Assembly (NCBI GenBank): GCA_009924185.1
Contig: RFSC01000036.1
Coordinates: 1-7,700, forward strand
DNA length: 7,700 nt
Origin: Actinomycetota bacterium
Lineage (GTDB): Bacteria; Actinomycetota; Actinomycetes; Nanopelagicales; Nanopelagicaceae
Direction of reading: 5' to 3'
A model generated the notes under the pieces. It was given only the letters and a program-made list of their open reading frames with translations. It ran no database searches and was not told the DNA's origin. Shown in pieces: positions 4,839 through 7,700 of the stretch; the stretch's first letter is position 1; the number at the start of each line of letters is the position of its first letter. The position numbers and the translations under genes are program-made.

Positions 4839-6131
4839 ATGTCGCAGGAACTTTGGAGCGCTCCCTTTAGAGGTAAGAAGCCCGTTGCCGCGACAGTATC
4901 AATTCCAGGATCAAAATCAGTTACTAATCGTGCTCTTATTCTCGCGGCACTGGCAAAGACCCCTTCCCGACTCATAAAGCCCTTGAGGTCTCGAGACACC
5001 GAGTTGATGATGAAGGGCCTTCAATCTCTGGGTGTGGAGATTAATGAATCTCTCACTGCTGATGGAGATGAAATCTGGAGCATTCAACCTGCATCGCAAC
5101 TTTATGGTCCAGCTTCAATTGATGTAGGTAACGCCGGAACGGTGATGCGTTTCTTGCCACCCTTGGCGGCTCTCGCTAAAGGATTGATAAATTTTGATGG
5201 AGATCCACGCTCTTATGAGCGACCTCTGGGGCCGGTAATTGTTGCTCTGGAAAACCTTGGAGTTCTGATTGATCACAAAAATCGTTTTGCTTTGCCGTTA
5301 ACAATTAATGGATCTGGTTTCATCAAAGGTGGTGTCATCGAGATCGATGCTTCTGCCTCTAGTCAGTTTGTCTCAGCGTTGATGCTAGTTGCGCCCGCCA
5401 TGCAGGAAGGTTTAACAATTAAACATGTGGGAGGTGATCTTCCATCACAGCCCCATATAGATATGACAGTTGCCATGCTGAGACAGTTTGGAGCTGAGGT
5501 TGATGACTCCATACCTTCACAATGGAATGTTAAGCCAGGAGAGTTAAGGGGCCAGGAATTAGTTATTGAACCAGATTTATCAAATGCCGCACCATTTATG
5601 TCAGTTGCAATGATTTGTGGTGGCTCGGTAACCATAAAGGATTGGCCAAAGACAACTACACAGCCTGGCGATCAACTTCGTGAGATATTCACCCGAATGG
5701 GGGCTGAAATTTCATTTAACGAGATCGGTCTGACAATTAAAGGTGGCGAAAAAATAATTGGGATTGATATTGATCTACACGATGTTGGTGAGTTGACCCC
5801 CTCTATCGCCGCTGTCGCAGCGCTGGCAGAATCTCCATCTTCATTGCGTGGGATTGGCCATTTAAGACTTCACGAAACAGATCGACTAGTCGCATTGCGA
5901 ACTGAGATCAACAACCTTGGTGGTGCGGTTACCGAAGAAGAGAGCGCATTACATATCCAACCCAAACCACTGCACAGCGGGGTTTTTCACACCTATGAAG
6001 ATCATCGTTTAGCTACAGCTGGAGCGGTTATTGGACTGGTTGTAGAAGGTGTTAAGGTCGAAAACATCGCAACCACTCGAAAAACTCTGCCAGATTTCCC
6101 TGGACTTTGGAGCGCATTACTAAATGGCTAG
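4839..6131 (+). CDS. aroA: 3-phosphoshikimate 1-carboxyvinyltransferase (EPSP synthase)
   Basis: This is the sixth step of the shikimate pathway: transfer of enolpyruvyl from PEP to shikimate-3-phosphate, in the cytoplasm, leading to chorismate and aromatic amino acids. It has 430 residues, the usual family length. Visible active-site elements are PGSKSVTNRA (23-32) with K26 and R31, GNAGTVMRF (97-105), DPRSYERP (122-129), SSQ (174-176), GELTPSIAA (317-325), HETDRL (345-350), YEDHRLATA (386-394) and TRKTLPDFPG (413-422). The tail is intact. In the NAGT loop the position of E. coli Pro101 is Phe105, which I believe is normal for actinobacteria; the glycine at position 100 (E. coli Gly96) is kept. 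The start follows a leaderless-type -10. The 3' end overlaps rsgA by 8 bp, indicating co-transcription. Confidence 0.97.
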   Translation: MSQELWSAPFRGKKPVAATVSIPGSKSVTNRALILAALAKTPSRLIKPLRSRDTELMMKGLQSLGVEINESLTADGDEIWSIQPASQLYGPASIDVGNAGTVMRFLPPLAALAKGLINFDGDPRSYERPLGPVIVALENLGVLIDHKNRFALPLTINGSGFIKGGVIEIDASASSQFVSALMLVAPAMQEGLTIKHVGGDLPSQPHIDMTVAMLRQFGAEVDDSIPSQWNVKPGELRGQELVIEPDLSNAAPFMSVAMICGGSVTIKDWPKTTTQPGDQLREIFTRMGAEISFNEIGLTIKGGEKIIGIDIDLHDVGELTPSIAAVAALAESPSSLRGIGHLRLHETDRLVALRTEINNLGGAVTEEESALHIQPKPLHSGVFHTYEDHRLATAGAVIGLVVEGVKVENIATTRKTLPDFPGLWSALLNG

Positions 6132-7107
6132 AAGGCGTCCCGATGAAAGCGATGTGCGAATTCGACCCGCTCGATCAACAAGACCGCGCAGCAAAGATCG
6201 GCCCAGCCATACAGATTCTGTTTCTGCGAAGGTTTTGACTGTTGATCGTGGTCGCACACTCTGTCGCCTAGATTCAGGTGTACTCGTAAGTGCGATGAAG
6301 GCCCGTGAACTTGGCAAAAATTCAGTCGTGGTTGGTGATGTTGTAAATCTCGTCGGCGATGTATCTGGACAACCTGGTTCTTTGGCGCGAATCGTAATGG
6401 TGCAACCCCGTCGCAACTCACTTTCACGGACTATTGATGATGCAGGAGCATTTGAGAAAACAATCGCGGCCAATATTGATCAGATGTTGATTGTTGCAGC
6501 CTGCGCCAATCCAGAGCCCCGTCATGGCTTTATTGATCGTTGCTTAGCTGTTGCATACGATCAAGGCATCGCTCCAATAATTGTCATGACAAAAAGAGAT
6601 TTAGCTGACCCAAGTGAGTTTCTAAAAAGTTATGATGCTTTGGCGGTCACAAATTTTGCAATCCAAAGAGATGGTGATTTGAGTGCTCTTCAATCAATTC
6701 TTGCCGGCAAAGACTCGGTCTTGATTGGACACTCAGGTGTTGGTAAATCAACCTTGGTAAATGCCTTGACAGGTGGAAATGTGCGTGCAACTGGAGATGT
6801 TAATGATGCAACCGGCCGGGGACGTCACACCTCTTCTAGTGCTATTGCGCTAGATATTCCAAATGATTCTGGAACCATAATCGATACCCCTGGTGTGCGC
6901 TCCTTTGGCTTGGAACACATAGATCGAAACAGAGTAATAAGTTCCTTCTCAGAACTGGCAGATGCCATCTCAAGCTGTCCAAAAAACTGCTCTCATGACG
7001 AGGAAAAATGTGGCTTAAATGACTATGTTCTGCAGCACCCAGAGTCACAGCAACGTGTTCAGGGGCTTCGTCGCCTCCTCAATACAACTTCTCAACCGAT
7101 AACCTAA
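6124..7107 (+). CDS. rsgA: Small ribosomal subunit biogenesis GTPase RsgA
   Basis: RsgA is a circularly permuted GTPase that checks late maturation of the 30S subunit. It has 327 residues. A basic tail (1-30) precedes an OB-fold (about 34-95). The GTPase motifs come in permuted order: G4 TKRD (156-159), G1 GHSGVGKST (202-210), the G2 region with T236 in GRGRHTS, and G3 DTPG (254-257). A C-terminal zinc knuckle follows with C285, C289, H291 and C296 in the CX4CXHX4C pattern, all intact. The ATG lies inside the end of aroA (8-bp overlap) and the nearest GGAG (6109-6112) is 11 bases away, so translation probably depends on coupling with aroA. The aroA-rsgA pair matches Rv3227-Rv3228 of M. tuberculosis. 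Confidence 0.96.
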   Translation: MARRRPDESDVRIRPARSTRPRSKDRPSHTDSVSAKVLTVDRGRTLCRLDSGVLVSAMKARELGKNSVVVGDVVNLVGDVSGQPGSLARIVMVQPRRNSLSRTIDDAGAFEKTIAANIDQMLIVAACANPEPRHGFIDRCLAVAYDQGIAPIIVMTKRDLADPSEFLKSYDALAVTNFAIQRDGDLSALQSILAGKDSVLIGHSGVGKSTLVNALTGGNVRATGDVNDATGRGRHTSSSAIALDIPNDSGTIIDTPGVRSFGLEHIDRNRVISSFSELADAISSCPKNCSHDEEKCGLNDYVLQHPESQQRVQGLRRLLNTTSQPIT

Positions 7108-7114
7108 GCACCTT

Positions 7115-7700
7115 ATGAGTTATCCGGGTGATTTGTTCAGTGATGTTGAACTCCTAAAGCAATTAGCGGATATCAGTGATGCCATCTCAATGGATCGCTT
7201 TCATGCTCAAGATTTAGTAATCGAAACAAAACCTGATACCACCCCCGTAACTGATGCGGACAGAGCAGTTGAAAAAGCCATAAGAGATTTATTGGCTATA
7301 GAGCGTCCGGCAGATCTAATTGTTGGCGAAGAGTTTGGCTCACCAGATGACATAAGACCTGGAACTCGCTATTGGGTTCTTGATCCGATTGATGGGACCA
7401 AGAACTTTTTACGTGGCGTGCCAATCTGGGCGACGTTGATTGGACTCGTGCATAGAGACCAAAATGGTGTAGACCAAGTAATAGCCGGAATGGTTAGCTC
7501 CCCTGCTTTATTTAGACGCTGGTATGCGGCCTCTGGATTTGGAGCCTTCACAGAGGTAAATGGCGGCCCAGCCACGCAGATTTCAGTCTCTCAGGTGCAA
7601 AACTTGACCGACGCCTCGATATCTTTTTCAGATTTAGTCGGTTGGGGAGATCGCAAAAGCTCTTATCTAAACTTTATGGAAAAGGTGTGGCGGGTGCGCG
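7115..7700 (+). CDS. hisN: Histidinol-phosphatase, inositol monophosphatase family (3' partial)
   Basis: This is a metal-dependent phosphatase of the IMPase fold. In actinobacteria the copy beside aroA/rsgA is generally the histidinol-phosphate phosphatase HisN, the penultimate step of histidine biosynthesis. The window holds 195 codons before the right edge. Motifs are KPDTTPVTDADRAVEKAIRD (39-58), the metal-binding Glu in GEEFG (71-75), and DPIDGTKNF (90-98) with D90 and D93 as metal ligands, followed by LRGVPIWATLIGL. The C-terminal substrate-binding part lies outside. The ATG begins seven bases after the rsgA stop, and no ribosome binding site is seen. Reinitiation after rsgA is plausible, and TAACCT at 7100-7105 could be a leaderless-type -10, with low support. 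Family membership is certain; HisN over another IMPase rests on context and motif resemblance. Confidence 0.9.
   Translation, partial: MSYPGDLFSDVELLKQLADISDAISMDRFHAQDLVIETKPDTTPVTDADRAVEKAIRDLLAIERPADLIVGEEFGSPDDIRPGTRYWVLDPIDGTKNFLRGVPIWATLIGLVHRDQNGVDQVIAGMVSSPALFRRWYAASGFGAFTEVNGGPATQISVSQVQNLTDASISFSDLVGWGDRKSSYLNFMEKVWRVR

Noticed and set aside
4699..4977. Plus-strand 92-codon ORF spanning the SRAP-aroA gap
   Set aside because: It overlaps both well-supported genes and is out of frame with aroA.
4935..5160. AroA as a possible naturally glyphosate-insensitive enzyme, because E. coli Pro101 is replaced by Phe105
   Set aside because: The key glycine (G100) and threonine (T101) are kept, and this loop form is, to my knowledge, ordinary in actinobacteria.
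6120..6473. Minus-strand ORFs over the start of rsgA, and similar ones in its 3' half and in hisN
   Set aside because: Arginine/serine-rich mirror frames with no motif; rsgA and hisN are unambiguous on the plus strand.
1..7700. CRISPR arrays, tRNAs, riboswitches, insertion sequences or phage genes
   Set aside because: Coding density is nearly complete and the longest gap is 59 bp. No repeat-spacer pattern, cloverleaf or transposase motif was seen.

Overview
The window looks like chromosomal DNA from a small-genome, low-to-moderate GC actinobacterium. The freshwater Nanopelagicales (acI) type is my best guess. This is inferred from an actinobacterial gene set (Kgd-type 2-oxoglutarate E1, SigR/RsrA, Ni-SOD, the SRAP-aroA-rsgA-hisN order) combined with AT-leaning codons, intergenic gaps of only 0-60 bp and several start codons without a Shine-Dalgarno sequence. 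GC content was judged by eye, not counted. No stretch above 60 bp lacks a gene, and no tRNA, rRNA, CRISPR array, insertion sequence or phage gene was seen.

Layout. (1) 1-1811 (+): C-terminal half of the 2-oxoglutarate dehydrogenase E1 / Kgd enzyme, cut by the left edge. (2) 1786-2148 (-): S26-family protease of the Ni-SOD maturation type, overlapping the kgd 3' end tail to tail. (3) 2208-2582 (+): sodN, nickel superoxide dismutase, divergent from the protease across 59 bp that carries a TTGCA direct repeat. (4) A leftward cluster: SRAP/YedK-type abasic-site protein (4104-4808), SigR-type ECF sigma factor (3405-4067), zinc-binding anti-sigma RsrA (3031-3408) and an FlK-like hotdog thioesterase (2585-3001). 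(5) A rightward cluster: aroA (4839-6131), rsgA (6124-7107) and the start of hisN (7115 to the right edge).

How it fits together. The middle is a redox and damage-response block: a superoxide-removing enzyme with its probable processing protease, a thiol-oxidation-sensing sigma/anti-sigma pair, and a DNA abasic-site protector. The sigma gene carries a near-ideal SigR/SigH-type promoter (GGGAAT-N18-GTTA), predicting positive autoregulation when the zinc anti-sigma factor is oxidised. The outer genes are housekeeping: TCA cycle, shikimate pathway, ribosome assembly and histidine biosynthesis. The sigH/SRAP/aroA/rsgA neighbourhood is known from mycobacteria, so the backbone is conserved, not newly acquired.

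I did not find a clearly new multi-gene system. The best leads are regulatory: the SigR autoregulatory promoter with a probable leaderless GTG start, two closely packed divergent leaderless promoters between SRAP and aroA, and a Nur-box-like repeat between sodN and its protease. Two protein oddities are the Thr/Glu/Ile-rich tail of RsrA and an FlK-like thioesterase lacking the usual catalytic threonine.
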